Assembly (NCBI GenBank): GCA_049724395.1
Contig: JAUGWO010000130.1
Location: 40,549 to 104,548, forward strand
Length of the DNA: 64,000 bases
Direction of reading: 5' to 3'
Source of the DNA: Spongospora subterranea f. sp. subterranea
Lineage: Eukaryota; Endomyxa: Phytomyxea; Phytomyxea; Plasmodiophorida
Below are positions 9,792 to 22,050 of this stretch, piece by piece. The position numbers and the translations under genes were made by a program. The notes under the pieces are model-generated. The model was not told the origin of the DNA, searched no databases, and saw only the letters and a program-made list of their open reading frames with translations. The first letter of the stretch is position 1. Every line of letters begins with the position of its first letter.

Positions 9792-10545
9792 TCAAACAAA
9801 AGGGCTCGAGTCACAACTCATCAGACATTCGCCGAGTGAATCGATCAGCTCAGAGGACATTGGTCGATTATCTGCTTCTCGACAGCATATCAACTCAGCA
9901 TGCGTTTGTAGCTGCACAATGAAATTACTGAATTCGTGACCGCAAGGAGTCCTATCCAGCCTATGGAATTCTTCTATCTGGTTCAGGATATATGATGCAG
10001 TTTTACCGAACGAGTACCAATCCGAGTTGAAAGAATATTCGCGGCCAGAGCGTCTCCGGTGCAATAAACCGATCAGTGCCAACGACATCACTTCGAATGA
10101 AAGATCGCTGTCCAGGTTCCAGTTCAACGGCAGCGTTAAAATCACTCAGTTTCCAGCACCGTTCGACCTCGCTATACATGATATTGTTTCGCCATGAACT
10201 ACTGATGCCTTTCGCAGCGTTGACAGGGCTTGAGCCCCATGAAACAGTAGTTGCATGGCACAACGAACACGGTCATTAACTGAAAGGCTAGCAAACTTAG
10301 GTCGAATTAAAGCCTGCTCGACCAATATGATCCCATTATCACGACCATGTACTTGGCGATGTTCAAACAGTCGTACAATACCGGGGCCTTGAGCGCGTTC
10401 AAGCAGTTTCCCTTCATATTCCTGCTTCGAAGCTTTGTCTTGATAACCGTATCACCAAGATATTCAATCATTGTATCGCGAGATTGTCCACCTCGCTGGG
10501 CCAGGGTGGGTTTGCGTTTTTCCGGCAGAGGAGTGCCTGTAAAAT
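9792..10545 (-). pseudogene. Protein kinase-like relic
   Basis: Minus-strand segments follow the order of a protein kinase fold: EYEGKLLERAQGPGIVRLFE (N-lobe helix), a catalytic-loop-like VVHGE, CWKLSDFNAAVELEPG (DFG position, here DFN), VGTDRFIAPE (activation segment end), then NSDWYSFGKTASYIL (helix F) and RPMSSELIDSLGEC (C-lobe). The segments lie in more than one frame, so it reads as broken in a few places. It follows an unrecognised 366-codon frame in the same direction; the two may once have been one protein of the kind with a kinase C-terminus seen in Crinkler-type secreted proteins. That link is inference. Confidence 0.6.
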
Positions 10546-10559
10546 GAGTGGTGCAGGAT

Positions 10560-11660
10560 TTATTTAGCTGGTGTTCCGAACGCAGTTAAAGGAAATGGAT
10601 TCAGTCTCGATGTGTCAGGTTCATCTCTATAGTACTTCTTTAACAGCTCCCTATACGCTGCCGCATACTTTACAACCTCGAAACAGAACCGAATAAACGG
10701 GCGCAGCCGCTTCTGGATGACCACAATGTCTTGGCCTGTGAAATTATGATCAAGATTCCGGTTACGCACATGTAATGGCACTTTTTCCCGTCGGGTTTTT
10801 GCAAGCTTCATGTAGTAGTCTGATACTTCATCCAAATCAGATCCCTCGGGCATAATGACCGGATTCAATTCAACATCATCAAAGTCGGACTCAGCAGCAG
10901 GAAATGAACCTTCAATAAAAGACATGCGCCAACCGGGATCGGCATGGAACATAAATGACGCTCCTATGTTGTCCTCGTCCATCGCAATCTTCATGTAGCA
11001 CATATGGAATTGCGCCCCTGCGAAATAACAACCGAATACCCGCAATTTGTGACGATCGTCACGAAGCTTTACGACCCCCATCAGTGCAAAAAGAATGGCA
11101 GCCATTCCATCTGTCATCTTCCTAAAATCCTTGTGATCATCGGTCTGGAGTACCTCAAACGCCGACGTTTCACCTAATAGAAAAGGGAGGCGGAACCCGT
11201 CGATGTCTCGATGCTCATCGTCAATGTGCGGATATGCCGCATGATCTGAATATTCTTCAATCGGAAACTTGGGAAGAACTTTCTGAAGTGGAAACTCCAT
11301 TCCGATTTGGACATTTTTCGATTTGGACATTTTTGACAAGAACACATTTGAAAAGACGGTGCCACAGTTCAGTCTGGAACTGCAGTTCCGCTGCGTGTAC
11401 GGTACAACTCGCGATGCAAAAGAAAGAACAGTGTATGTCGCCATCACCCAAATCTTCGCCCCGTCGCTTGGAAAATTACTGTTGCACAAATCGCAATAAG
11501 TTATGGTGTCATTGATGGAGGGCGGGTTGGGGATTTCATTATCATCAGCAAATATGTCACAGTCTTGGGATCGGAAAACAACCTGAAATCTAACTACAGC
11601 AGAGAGCAGCAAATGCAGTAAACGCCACTGGTTTATGAACTCAATTTTCAAATTGGTCAA
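10560..11660 (-). CDS. Unrecognised protein, upstream of the kinase relic
   Basis: An open frame of 366 codons. The first in-frame ATG lies well inside, at or after MATYTVLSF, so the upstream part may be intron or 5' sequence. It is protein-like throughout, with RDIDGFRLPFLLGETSAFEV, FGCYFAGAQFHMCYMKIAMD and RLRPFIRFCFEVVKYAAAYR. It contains CDLC and other cysteines near the N-terminus. No family is assigned. It ends with a stop directly before a possible splice acceptor (TTTTACAG, near 10546) that leads into the kinase-like segment. The upstream edge overlaps the 3' end of the secreted ankyrin gene on the same strand. Confidence 0.5.
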   Translation of the reverse strand: MTNLKIEFINQWRLLHLLLSAVVRFQVVFRSQDCDIFADDNEIPNPPSINDTITYCDLCNSNFPSDGAKIWVMATYTVLSFASRVVPYTQRNCSSRLNCGTVFSNVFLSKMSKSKNVQIGMEFPLQKVLPKFPIEEYSDHAAYPHIDDEHRDIDGFRLPFLLGETSAFEVLQTDDHKDFRKMTDGMAAILFALMGVVKLRDDRHKLRVFGCYFAGAQFHMCYMKIAMDEDNIGASFMFHADPGWRMSFIEGSFPAAESDFDDVELNPVIMPEGSDLDEVSDYYMKLAKTRREKVPLHVRNRNLDHNFTGQDIVVIQKRLRPFIRFCFEVVKYAAAYRELLKKYYRDEPDTSRLNPFPLTAFGTPAK

Positions 11661-12543
11661 CGAGATATTGGGCGAGACCGGAATCGAGGCCTTGGGATTC
11701 GCAGTCTTTCAACTTCTGCTTTGCCAGCTCCAGTGCTGTCTGGCCATGACATGTCATGGTGCGGCTGGCACCCATATTCAAAAGATCTTTGATACGCCAG
11801 TTACTGCAAAAAGCCATATTAGCACAAAGGGGTTGAACAGGAGAAGATTTGCCAGACACGTTGTTTGAAACTGCCACATGGAGAGCAGTTTCACGGTTAT
11901 CGTTTCGGACATTGACTATTTCTGGAATTTTAATACCGACGTTTGCAAGGACTTTCCTGTGAGATCAAGTCAGCGATTTCAATTTTTCCAAAATTTTTTT
12001 GATAAAAGTTGACATGAAAGGACGAGTTAATGAGCTGCATCGTGCCTCGAATATATTGCGAAAGACGTCGTCTGAAGATCTGGAGATTATTCAGATTAGT
12101 GATTCAAACAAATTATCGCAGAAATACTTCGGCTGTGCTGTTGCCAGGTGCAATGCTGTATTCCCATTTGAGTCAACAACATTGGGATCGGCGCCACGAA
12201 CCAATAGATCCTGGATCATATCCTCTCTACAGTAGTGAATCAGTTTAATTGAGGGGATAATCATTATCTCATTGTCAACCAACAAATTAAAGTCAAGAGC
12301 CACATGGAGAAAATTCTTCCCATTGTACAAATGGTCGATATGATTTTCCTTAAACCAACGAGCGATGTCCTGGTCTTCAATCTTACTAGCCCATTCATCA
12401 GCAATTGCAAGTTTGAGATAAGACACCACCGATCTATATTGCTTATGTACGAGTTTGATGGGAACCTCTTCTGGCGACGTTGAGGCACCAAACTTCAATA
12501 CCACCAGGATCACAACGAAGCATGAAAACATGAATCGCAACAT
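11641..12543 (-). CDS. Secreted ankyrin-repeat protein
   Basis: A two-exon gene: exon 1 at 12543-12128, a GT-AG intron at 12127-11957 (171 nt), and exon 2 at 11956-11641. The exon phase matches and the coding length is 732 nt (243 residues). The chosen ATG gives a signal peptide, MLRFMFSCFVVILVVLKFGA, with cleavage likely near ASTS. After an alpha-helical region come ankyrin repeats: DLLVRGADPNVVDSNGNTAL before the intron, then NVRNDNRETALHVAVSNN, and finally IKDLLNMGASRTMTCHGQTA. The product should enter the secretory pathway. Secreted ankyrin proteins are candidate effectors in parasitic protists, but no role can be read from the sequence. The frame is intact. Confidence 0.8.
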
Positions 12544-12767
12544 CTTCAAGGGAAATTGAGAAGTGCTGGCGATTTCGAACTTCGGGAATATAATTATCCG
12601 TTGCGGACTGCGTGGTGTTGGGACTAATAGGGCTTGGGTCATGTAACCAATCATGCTGTGCCGTGTGATGGACTGCGTCAGTGTACTATTGACGAAGGAG
12701 TGGACTCCGATAGGGTGGTGTACGGCCTCCCGCTGCCTCACTGATCATCCGTCGACTGATCTCTGAC

Positions 12768-15060
12768 TAGGGGTGGGCCACATTTCGGTTAAAGTCCGGA
12801 GTTAACCGGTTAACCTACGGTCCCGGTTAACCGGTTAACGCTTTTTTTGTAACCGGTTAACCGCCCGGTTAACCGGTCAAATCTTGCAAAAATAGAAGTT
12901 GGATTTTCTGAACCCAACGCCTTATTCAGACTATGTAGGTCACCCCTAATATCGTTAAAACTTTCGTACGGCATTTTTCTGACCTCGCAATTAGCAATCG
13001 GCAATCACTAGTCAATACACACCATTTTTCAATTAATTTTGTCTACTGTATATCGTTCAACTGCCTTGCTTCAATAATGAGTGATTCCTATTCCCTCGAT
13101 CGTAGTAGCTGTTCTTCCAATTCAGATTTGGGGACTTTGCCCACTGATGGTGCTATTACTGTTCCATCGCAAACAGTAACTTCAAAGGTTACCAACTGTG
13201 GTCGTAAGCGCAAATTATCTGCCAACTCTTCTTGGATTTGGAATTATTTTGAAAAACGCGATACTGGCATCATCTGCTCTCAGTGTTCCAGCAAAAAGCG
13301 AAAGATCTATTCTATCAGAACCGGAAATAGCTCGCTTAAACGTCATCTTGAGGTCGCCCACAAACTCAAGCAAGATGGCAAAACAGGAGATCCCAACCAG
13401 AGTACTCTGGATGTAACTGGTAATGTGGTGGATCCTCTGGCGATGGATGATGAAAAGAAGGCGGAACTGCTGAAATCTTTGGTGGAGTTTGTTGTTGATA
13501 ACAAGCAACCCTTCCGTTTGGTTGAGTCCAAGTCGTTTGCAATCTTCTGCAGCAAAATGAACCGCAGATTTATCTTGCCTAGCCGTCGTACTTTCGTGAG
13601 GTCCTTGCATGACGAATATGCAAGAGCCCTGCAAAGCTTTTTGTTACAAATCGAGCGCATTCCTGGCCAAGTAGCACTCACGTTAGATGGATGGTCTTCA
13701 AGAGTCATGAAGGGGTATTTGGTTATCACAATGCACTGGATAGACGAAAGATGGTGCTTGAAAAATGCTGTGTTGGAATTTAAATATTTTCCTCGTCCTC
13801 ATAACCAGCATACCACAAGTGACTTGATAATCACGATTTTGAAGGAATTTAATATCCATACAAAAGTTCGCGCGATCACGTCGGATAGTGGTGGCGAGAT
13901 GGTTCCAGCCATCAAACTTGTTCACTCCTATCTCCAGCGTGAGTTGGCGTTAAATTTCTGCAGTACAATCGACTTTCATATGCGCTGTGTTTGCCATGTG
14001 ATAAACCGAGCTGTTGTTGACGCGACTGCGCTAATCAAACGTGAGGTTTCATTGCTCCGAGATCTGCTGAAGATGGTTCGAGGTTCAGGGATGATCCGTC
14101 AAAAATATGCTGATCTCAGTGTAGTGCTTGGTCGGGCAACAAAGCAAGTTGTGCCGAATCTAGATGTCGAAATTAGATGGAACTCTATGTTCTTGATGGT
14201 TGAAGATTGCTCATGAATAAAGACATTTTGGAGGCTATTTGCAATCAAGAGGAGTTCCTGGACAAGCTGGGCCGTTGAAATTGTCAGACATGGATTGGCG
14301 CATTCTCAAATCCTGCAAAGATTTCCTGTCTTCGGCGTATCAGTGCACGAAGGCTGCAAGTGGTCAAAATTTCGCAACGCTTGCCATACAGCAATTGATC
14401 TACTCACATCTAAAAAGCCTATGTGAGTCTAACCATTTCAGGCACTACAACTACAGGGTTCACAACCCCCAAAGTTAAAGCTGCGGCAGAGGCGATGCTA
14501 TACAAGCTTGAGAAGTATTCCGGGAACCTGAACAACAACACGGCTACCATCGCTTTGTTCTCTGGATCCAAGACGAAGCAGCTCAGATGCGTCTGAAGAA
14601 ACGAAGCGAATAATCCGAGAAATCCTAGCTACTGAGTATGGTTTATTGCCTGTTCAGCAGGAGGACGTGGACTCAACAGCATTCAATCTGTTTGCTTCCC
14701 TGTCGGATTCAGCAGGACGTTGTCACGGATGAAGTCGAAGACTTCTGCTTCATGACTTTGAAGGCAGACAAGTCGTGTAAATGTCCAGTCGCGTGGTGGA
14801 AGCAGCAGACTGGGGCTCCCGAAGCTAAGACTTCTGGCTCGTGATACTCTGATGATAATGGGGTCTTCTGTCGCTTCGGAATCAGCCTTCTCTGATTCTG
14901 GTGACTTCGTTAGTGCCGATCGCACAAAGTTATCTGACGAGAACATAATGGTGATGATGCGATTACGGTCGTGGAACCGTTTGTTCAGCAAGTTTGATCA
15001 AATAATTACTCATGGAGTTTGTCGTTAAATTTTAACTTAACCGGTTAATCGGCTAATTAA
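12768..15060 (+). mobile_element. hAT transposon, right end eroded
   Basis: The left end is probably TAGGGGTGGGCC at 12768, like hAT termini (CAGGGGTGGGC). It is followed by several copies of CCGGTTAAC between 12780 and 12885. Related CTTAACCGGTTAATCGGC words at about 15035 mark the right subterminal region, but a matching right terminus is not seen. The contents are a BED-finger hAT transposase in several frames. No 8-bp target duplication could be confirmed. Confidence 0.75.
13077..14995 (+). pseudogene. hAT transposase with BED zinc finger, broken
   Basis: The first 379 codons (13077-14216) are open. A BED finger spans about residues 50-95 (IWNYFEK, CSQC, then H-x4-H in HLEVAHK). The RNase H-like core follows: LTLDGWSSRVMKGYLVITMH (first Asp), RAITSDSGGEMVPAIKLV (second Asp), MRCVCHVINRAV and EIRWNSMF. 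The frame stops at 14216. Homology resumes in other frames: LSDMDWRILKSCKDFLSSAY at about 14290, and the C-terminal dimerisation block with CPVAWWKQQTGAP and FSDSGDFVSADRTKLSDENI up to about 14995. At least three frame changes separate these, so this copy cannot make a full transposase. Confidence 0.85.
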
Positions 15061-16340
15061 CTGGTCGCGAGTCGAGTTCGTGGGTTATGTTGAAAGCATG
15101 ATGTGAACCTCAACACAGCTGTTGTTGAATCTTTGATTTTTGTTTTTGATTCCTACTCGTCCGTGAACAAATCGGCGATCCCAATTTCTTCTGGGAGCTC
15201 ATCCATCCTATAGAAAAGAGCATTCATGCGATTTTGTGGATCTTATGATCGACGAATCAATAGCAACGCCTCCAGACACGCATGTTTCTTTCAACATTTC
15301 CAAAAAAATGTGTAGTAATATCTTGCTCAATCACCGCTTGGATCGATTTTATGATTTGAAATTTCCAAAGGTTTTTAGGCGAATGAGATCAATTGTGCTT
15401 TTGATGAAAACAGCAATTATAGATTCGCAACTTATCTGACGTCGTTTTGTGACAAGTGACTGTAAATATTTTTGAGAACGGCCCACAGTGAAAACCCCAA
15501 TCCCAAATCTGGGACCTCAACAGCTCCAGTCAACATTTTGTCCCACAGGGTGAGGAAGTCAGATATCGGTTCCCTCTCGGCAAGTCGGGTCAAACTACGT
15601 GGCAGTTCGGCGTGTAAAAGGGATTGGCAACAACAAAACACAACAACAACGACCATTCACTCATAATATTCGCGAAAGTTTGCAGAACTGCCCACACAAA
15701 CTTTTCATAACAAAACATCCATGTCTTTGACCGTCTGCCAGCAAGAAAAACATATCGACAATCAGATCCGCTCACGAATCACCAGATCGATCGCCGCGAG
15801 CAAGCGGAAGGGGATGATGCAATCGGGTCTGTCCACCCATATAAGGCGACTGTACAAACCTGACGCTTTTATTCCCAATTCACTGTTACGACTCCCTCCG
15901 GTTGCACACACACTGAACTTGTTGTATTGTCGTTGGTATTCACAACAATCTGCATTTTTGTGAATTTTTATATTCATGAACTGAATTGATGTAGATGCGT
16001 TAGGGAAGATCCTATAATGTGGAGGGAAGATCCTATTGGTTTGCATTTTCTCATCAAAAAAATCGCCTTTGAATCCAAAGTAGTCGTATATTCAAATCGA
16101 ATGAAGGTCAGACGAACCCACGAAGTGCTATACCGTTGTATCAACAATCGCTTCAAATTCCCCACACACCTAATTTGAACAGTTTAACAGCAGAGTATTA
16201 TGTTGAAAGGGATTGAGAATTCATTGAATGCTTTTCCAGATCAAATGTGCGACCAATCCTGTTGTCGAAATTTAGTGAGCCTTTGGTTGTGTTCACCAAT
16301 TTCGAACTCGAAAAAAAAAAGCACCACAAGATGTTGATGT
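15061..16340. other. No recognised gene; small frames only
   Basis: Two short plus-strand frames are mildly protein-like: 15236-15439 (IDESIATPPDTHVSFNISKK) and 15721-15963 (ITRSIAASKRKGMMQSGL, basic). Neither matches a known family. The stretch separates the hAT element from the 3' end of the 438-residue gene and may hold promoter or untranslated sequence. Confidence 0.35.
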
Positions 16341-17657
16341 TCAAAAGAGAATACATTGACAATTATTCGTATCAGACTGGCGATGAGAGCTGTTCACATT
16401 GATGAGCTGCTCAAAATTGGGAGCGCGCGCTTGAGATGTCATTTGTTTTTTGTCGTCTTGAGCCGTTCCCTGATGAACATAAGTGGTGTCGTCTTGAGCT
16501 GGGCCCTGATCAAATTGAGTGGAATCGCCTTGAGCTGGTCTCTGATCAAGATGAGCGGTGGCGTCTTGAGCCGTCCTTGGTGTAGTAACGCAATCCGACC
16601 TCCGAGTCGCCAAAGAATGTGGATAATAGCATTCAACTTCTGCCAAAAATGACAAACGCTCCGGGTCAAAGAATTCCTCTAAATCCAGAAGGACATCATG
16701 CAATGTAGTGTAGAGGACCGATTGAGTGTCGTCAGCATCATCGGAACGATCATATGTAAAAGAATCCGAACCCCAAACTCCCTTCCAGACGCTAAAACTG
16801 TAGGAATACGGGTTGTAATTGAACCCATGCAGACTGGGGAAAACAGAATCAATTGGTGCATAATGAATATCAACTTTTCCCTTTATGTAATTCCAAAAAT
16901 TTGGGAATAATGGCCGTGTAAGTTGCACAGGATTTGTAGGATGATTTGCAGATGAGCTCAGCGCTTGCTCAAGATAATTTAGAATGGGGAGTAGATCATC
17001 GGCTTCATCATTAAACGGCAAAGACAACGAGGGTTGCATTTCAATGTTGTTGGATCCAATGCGCAACTTCATTCTGGGATGTTGTTTAAGGTTGGAGATT
17101 AGATTTGGGAAGAGATTGTCGACAATATTGGGATCAGAAATAGATGAAATTGGGCGAAAACGATGACAGGGAGATTTTCGACATTGTGTCCTGTAGGGCC
17201 ATAATCTGCCAACAAATTTACAGTCTGAACACCATCGGATCCAACGAATATCAATAACACGATAAATATACCCAGAAAGATCAATTGTGTCGCCTTTCCG
17301 AAAGACATCACTGGCTAATAAATCGTGATTCAGGTTAATCACTATATCGTTTTGCTTTTCGCGTTCAATGATTAGCGAATCCGGCGTCGGCCAAGTGATA
17401 TTCATTTGGGGGTCTTCATATTCAAGCCAATGGAGAGTATTAATGGCGTAGGTCAATTGATTCAAAGGGGTATGAGGGTGGATTACATAGTCTCCGAGTG
17501 AGAACAGAGCGCGACATGAAATCGAGCGGACGATAAAAGAGCCGGATAGAGCAATAAAATGGGATCTGGTGATGGCCTCAGATGGATATGGGTTCATTGT
17601 AGGTCGATATATATCATAAAGACGCTGCCAAATGGGAAGACTATCATCGGACATCAC
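16341..17657 (-). CDS. Unrecognised 438-residue protein with C-terminal degenerate repeats
   Basis: A long intact minus-strand frame. The start is either of two adjacent Met codons (MMSDDSLPIWQRLYDIYRPT). The first 350 residues are rich in Trp, Tyr and Pro and look globular (DVFRKGDTIDLSGYIYRVID, with CSDC shortly after). The tail (about residues 370-415) has three or four degenerate 13-residue repeats of the type AQDDTTYVHQGT, hydrophilic and probably disordered. No signal peptide or membrane segment is seen. No family is recognised. An intact frame of this length among decayed elements suggests a real host gene. Confidence 0.6.
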   Translation of the reverse strand: MMSDDSLPIWQRLYDIYRPTMNPYPSEAITRSHFIALSGSFIVRSISCRALFSLGDYVIHPHTPLNQLTYAINTLHWLEYEDPQMNITWPTPDSLIIEREKQNDIVINLNHDLLASDVFRKGDTIDLSGYIYRVIDIRWIRWCSDCKFVGRLWPYRTQCRKSPCHRFRPISSISDPNIVDNLFPNLISNLKQHPRMKLRIGSNNIEMQPSLSLPFNDEADDLLPILNYLEQALSSSANHPTNPVQLTRPLFPNFWNYIKGKVDIHYAPIDSVFPSLHGFNYNPYSYSFSVWKGVWGSDSFTYDRSDDADDTQSVLYTTLHDVLLDLEEFFDPERLSFLAEVECYYPHSLATRRSDCVTTPRTAQDATAHLDQRPAQGDSTQFDQGPAQDDTTYVHQGTAQDDKKQMTSQARAPNFEQLINVNSSHRQSDTNNCQCILF

Positions 17658-18900
17658 TGCAAAACGTTAATACTAGGAAATTTGAGAGTGATTGATATGG
17701 CTAACCATTTGCCATATGCCGACACGATGTGGCCAGAGCCAATAGATCTCTAGGGTCGAGATATAATACAATCGGATCATATGATAATGTGGTTAGTGTC
17801 GATATGAGGTCCATTATAATGGTCACTCTCTCTCATGTCATTATCATCACGGGGATTATTGGGGGTCACACTGGGGTCACCCTCAATCGCCGCACTTTAT
17901 ATCATGGTTCACTGCGCAAATATCGGGTCTGTGGTGGTTGTCGTGTACACTGTATTGTACCTAACGGTTCAGAATGAAAGTTGCGGTTTTTGGCCGTTTT
18001 CAATGTTTGACTTTGACGTTGAAGGTTTGAAAAGTTTTTAATGATTTATCAAGTAAAGCCAGATGGCAGCGATTGAGATCGTCGCGCGATTGATCCTAAG
18101 ACAAAACAACCGTTCTGACGAGCTCAACGGTGCGTGCTATGCACAAAGAGAAGTGAAGAAGTACTGCAATACGTGCCGTCAGTTTATGTGCACATCGGTT
18201 GTTGGGACGCCATGGACTGTTACTTTTCACCAGCGAAAGAAACTGGCGACAGCGCGAGACACTACCCGCACTGGAACGAATATCGAGAGGTTTGCAGACA
18301 ACTCGGCAGAAGCAGTGCTGTTGATTTCAATGGCTGGGAGACGAGATAACGTACAAATAAACAGACAGAGTGCTTCTATCCCGTTTTGGTTGGATCAATA
18401 GCTCAAGCCTATGGACGCCGACGAGTCACGACCTGCTGGCCCTGAGGCGCTCAGGGAAGATGAGACGTCCCATACCGCCGTCATAATCCATCAAAATCGA
18501 AATCAAAATTGCCTTGTGAGATATTCGTAATACAGTATGAGCAATGAAGTGAATCATAACGGTGAAATAAAAGATTGGTGCTCCAGCCATCAATAAACAA
18601 TGTAATTGATGACGGTTGTGAACGTCGTCTGATAGTCAGACGGCGACCAGAGTGTCAATGGTTCTGGATTCTAGACAAGAACCTGGTTTTACAGGAGTTT
18701 GATCGAGTGCAAAGTGCAGAAGTTGTTAGGATGACAGAGTTGGCGTTTCGGAATGAGTCTCGATTGTTGGCGATATCATGTTGGGTGACTGTTGGCAAAT
18801 GCTGATCAGATGATTATGTTCAGCACAATCTTTAATTTCCAAATACCACGATATTGTTCGCAGGATCAAATCCTGTTGCCGATTCGGGAAATGAAGGCGA
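17658..18900. other. Mostly empty; one zinc-cluster-like fragment at 18063-18360
   Basis: At 18063-18401 (+) a 112-codon frame contains CYAQREVKKYCNTCRQFMC. The adjacent frame continues with CWDAMDCYFSPAKETGDSAR. Together these hint at a decayed Cys-rich finger such as the zinc ribbon at the end of piggyBac-type transposases. This is weak. The rest (17658-18060, 18400-18900) shows nothing recognisable. Confidence 0.25.
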
Positions 18901-19375
18901 TTAACTCGATATTGCCAGTTTGGCAGCGTTGAAGTTCCTACTGATCCGCTCATCTCGCTCATCCATTTTTTCATATCGATCCTGCCAACCGTTCAACCTG
19001 GTGCAACTTGAATTTTGTACATCCTCTTTTACATCAAACAAGTATATTTTACACAATAATACATGAGGTTTTCAATTCCATATTTCTCGTTTGACCAATG
19101 TGTTTTTCTGTTGGCGTTGTTTTCAGCCATGCTTCTGTATGGCATATTTCCATCGGGTTTGCCATTCGTCCAGACCTGTTGACCCGTGTATGCTGACTTT
19201 GTTGTTGCTTTCATAATTTTTTAAAATCGTTTTTTGTCTTAGAAGAAAGCGATTGAAACATGGGAGAGTTGAATTGAGCTGATAGCTCTGATATTCGAAC
19301 GGATTCACTGCTGTCTGTTGGAACTTTCACAAAGACTTTGTCACCAAATGCGACATTGACCATCCAAAAGAAGTA
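18900..19375 (+). mobile_element. Gypsy 3'-end fragment joined to antisense ATPase relic
   Basis: The first part (18900-19000) matches the 3' end of the gypsy fossil near 34,130-34,200. It is followed by CCGTTCAACCTGGTGCAAC and then by sequence homologous, in antisense, to the 3' part of the ATPase-derived gene family (also at 28,360-28,560, 34,370-34,540 and 37,170-37,340). The fragment ends where a minus-strand gypsy fossil begins. Confidence 0.6.
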
Positions 19376-22050
19376 ATTGTAGAGGATGGATCAGTTCAGT
19401 AAACCTGGGAATACAGGAACGAAGCCAATTTGTGGCCCAGAGAAATTGTTGCAGATCTGCTGCGGTTGAGCGCATTGACCATATCGGGGTCAAAACTCAT
19501 GGCTTCTGCTGATATGATTCGTCCGCACCATTTGACGGAACGAAGAGATAACTTGTTGGTTTTATTATTATCACATTGTTGTATGGCTGCGTGCCCTGTC
19601 AATATCATTGCGCGTTCTATCAATAAAAATCACTCTCGGTTTTCTGTGTTCTTTGCTTGTGCTCGCTGTTTGCATCTATAGCTGTGTGCTTAGATCTGTA
19701 CGATGAGTGGCTCTGATGACCAGCAGAATAGTGGTGGTAAATCCGGCTCACATAACTGACATCGATTAGGGTTCAGCTTAATGTCGAAACGTGCTATCCG
19801 AGTGAGTAGTTTGTCGAGAACTTCAACATGGTCGGCAATGGTGCTTGCATAACCTAACAAATCATCGATCCATAATCGTACGCATTGGTAGAGAAGATTT
19901 CCTAACACCTGTTGCATTCCTGATTGGAAGCGCAAACACTGCATCTGCCAAACTCTGGATAATTCGTGTTGACGTAAAGACCGCCTCGTGTGTCATGAAT
20001 GAACAACGCTCCCGAGAGTCTGGATCGAGATGAATTGCCAATATCCCTTGAACGCGTCCAGTAATATGAACGAAGAGGCACGACAGAAATATGATAAAAC
20101 AATGTCTAATGAGGCATGGGCCAAATGGGGTTCGTTCAAATATCGAGTTCACAGCCTTGGTATCAATACAAGGCGGTAGCCCCTGACAGCAGTGTCCTTC
20201 TTTGCAACAACCAAACATGGTGATGTCGATCGGGCGTGGGGGTTCCTGTAGATGAAACCGTTCGTCTCCAGTTAGTTCTGTAGTGTGTTCGAGCATGAAC
20301 ATCTGGTGTAGGGGAGAATAGCGCCGGGTCGTGGCTCGAACATGAAGTGTTTTAGAACGAGATCAGCGAGCCGTTTCTTGTTCGTCTGGCCGAAGCCATC
20401 TTGTACAGCTCTTGAAATCATGTTTTCAATTCTTGGGTAAGTTCACTCTTTGTTGACTCCCCAATATCTACTACATAGTCGTCATCTGGATCATCCTAGG
20501 GAAATTCAACCACAGTATTTCGCTTTAGATGAGCTGGACGTTGAATGAGGTCAGTGTCAGGCTCTGTTGCGTCAAGTACGAGATGATTTCCGGGAATATT
20601 GGCTAGTCTTTGGCTGAGGAGGGTATCTGGATCGATACCATGAGCGTGATGTTCCGGCTGTCCGATTAGGATCGTATCGTCGGCTAGATCTTCTTCAGTG
20701 ATGTAGCACAGGCATCCTGGTAAAGTGCAAGACGTGTGTGTAGATGTGATCAATGTGAGATCAAGTTTTGCGGTTGCGATGATGGTTATCTGACTGCCTT
20801 TGGATGTTTGATCGGCTTTGAGTAAAGGGTGATGATATTGAATAGGTATGATCTCATCTTTAGAATTTGGGTCAACATTGACTTACTAAGTGTCGTCCTG
20901 GAAGATCAATTATCCAGATCGTATTTCCAACAATCTGACGTTCCGATTCGTACAACTTGTTGATTGACGCCCGTTGTTTCCTTGACGACGTTACGTTTTG
21001 CTTTGTTGATGTTTTTGGCGTTGAGTTGAGCGAAAGCTTGCTGGATCTGTTCGTGGGTAGGCAGGGTAGCTGTGGGACAGACCTGTACCCAATGGTTGGC
21101 AGACTAATCCACCATCTGGCGGATCGCGGTCTCGGCATCTCTTAGGTTCATGTGTTTGCTTCAAATGTTTTTCGTCAACTTCTTTCTGAATAGAAAAAAA
21201 TCGTTCTGCTTCTTGGACTGTTTCTTGATCAATTTATACAGTAGCTGTTCATCCTTCTTGGCGTCTTGCCATTGGACTTATATTGTATTGCTCGTACTAC
21301 TGCTGCTCGTAGCGCTTCTGGTCGTATTCCAAGCACCAGTTTGTTGCATTTTTCTTTCTTCATATCTTTACGGGCATACACATCCTGCAGCCCGTGCTCT
21401 TGAATGATGTGATCGTACGCTGTGAACATGTCCCCAATTCGGTTGTCGATGTGTTGGGTTCTTAACTTCATTTTGACCTCTTTGACGATTCTTGCATCGA
21501 TGTTCTCCATCTGATCCTGAGCAAATTCTGTTTTAATGGGACTTGAAAAATCCTAGAATTTTGTCGTCAGAGACAGTCTCGATCGTTGAAGCCATATCTA
21601 GTTTGCATGCTAATTCTAAGATCTCCTGATCCACGCGGCTTTTGACGCTGATGGGAACAACATTGCGTTATTCGAGATGTTGTAATTTCTCAGGAACCTT
21701 TGGTACATTGTCTCCTTCTTGAGAAACTGGGACATTCTTTGGGCTGAAATCGATTATCGTCGGCGCGACCACCGGTGAGAAAAATGGGGCACATTCGTTC
21801 GGCTGTGGGTGCAGCGACCTTGATTAAGTCGCTGGGTCCGATTCGAGTGAAACTTCATTGTCGGGCTGTTGGGACGTCGCGGTCCGGGTCAGCGCCATTC
21901 TGAAATCGACAATGTGGAATGCTTATCTAGAGCTAAACATGCTGATAGAAGCTAAATAAAAATGTGTACCTCTGGTGGGTTGGATCGAGCCGTTTCAGCT
22001 CGAGACGTCGTTCCGCGTCCAACAGAGGTGTAATATAGCGATTGATGGTT
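19375..22050 (-). mobile_element. Gypsy-type retroelement fossil, minus strand
   Basis: Reading from right to left there is a possible repeat end near 22,030, a gag-like region (about 21,970-20,900), a protease-like region (about 20,750-20,500) and reverse transcriptase segments (about 20,300-19,700, including LWIDDLLGYA). An RNase H-side fragment lies near 19,400. It is broken in many places and looks old. The same family, in plus orientation and internally shortened, lies at 31,870-34,270. Confidence 0.75.
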
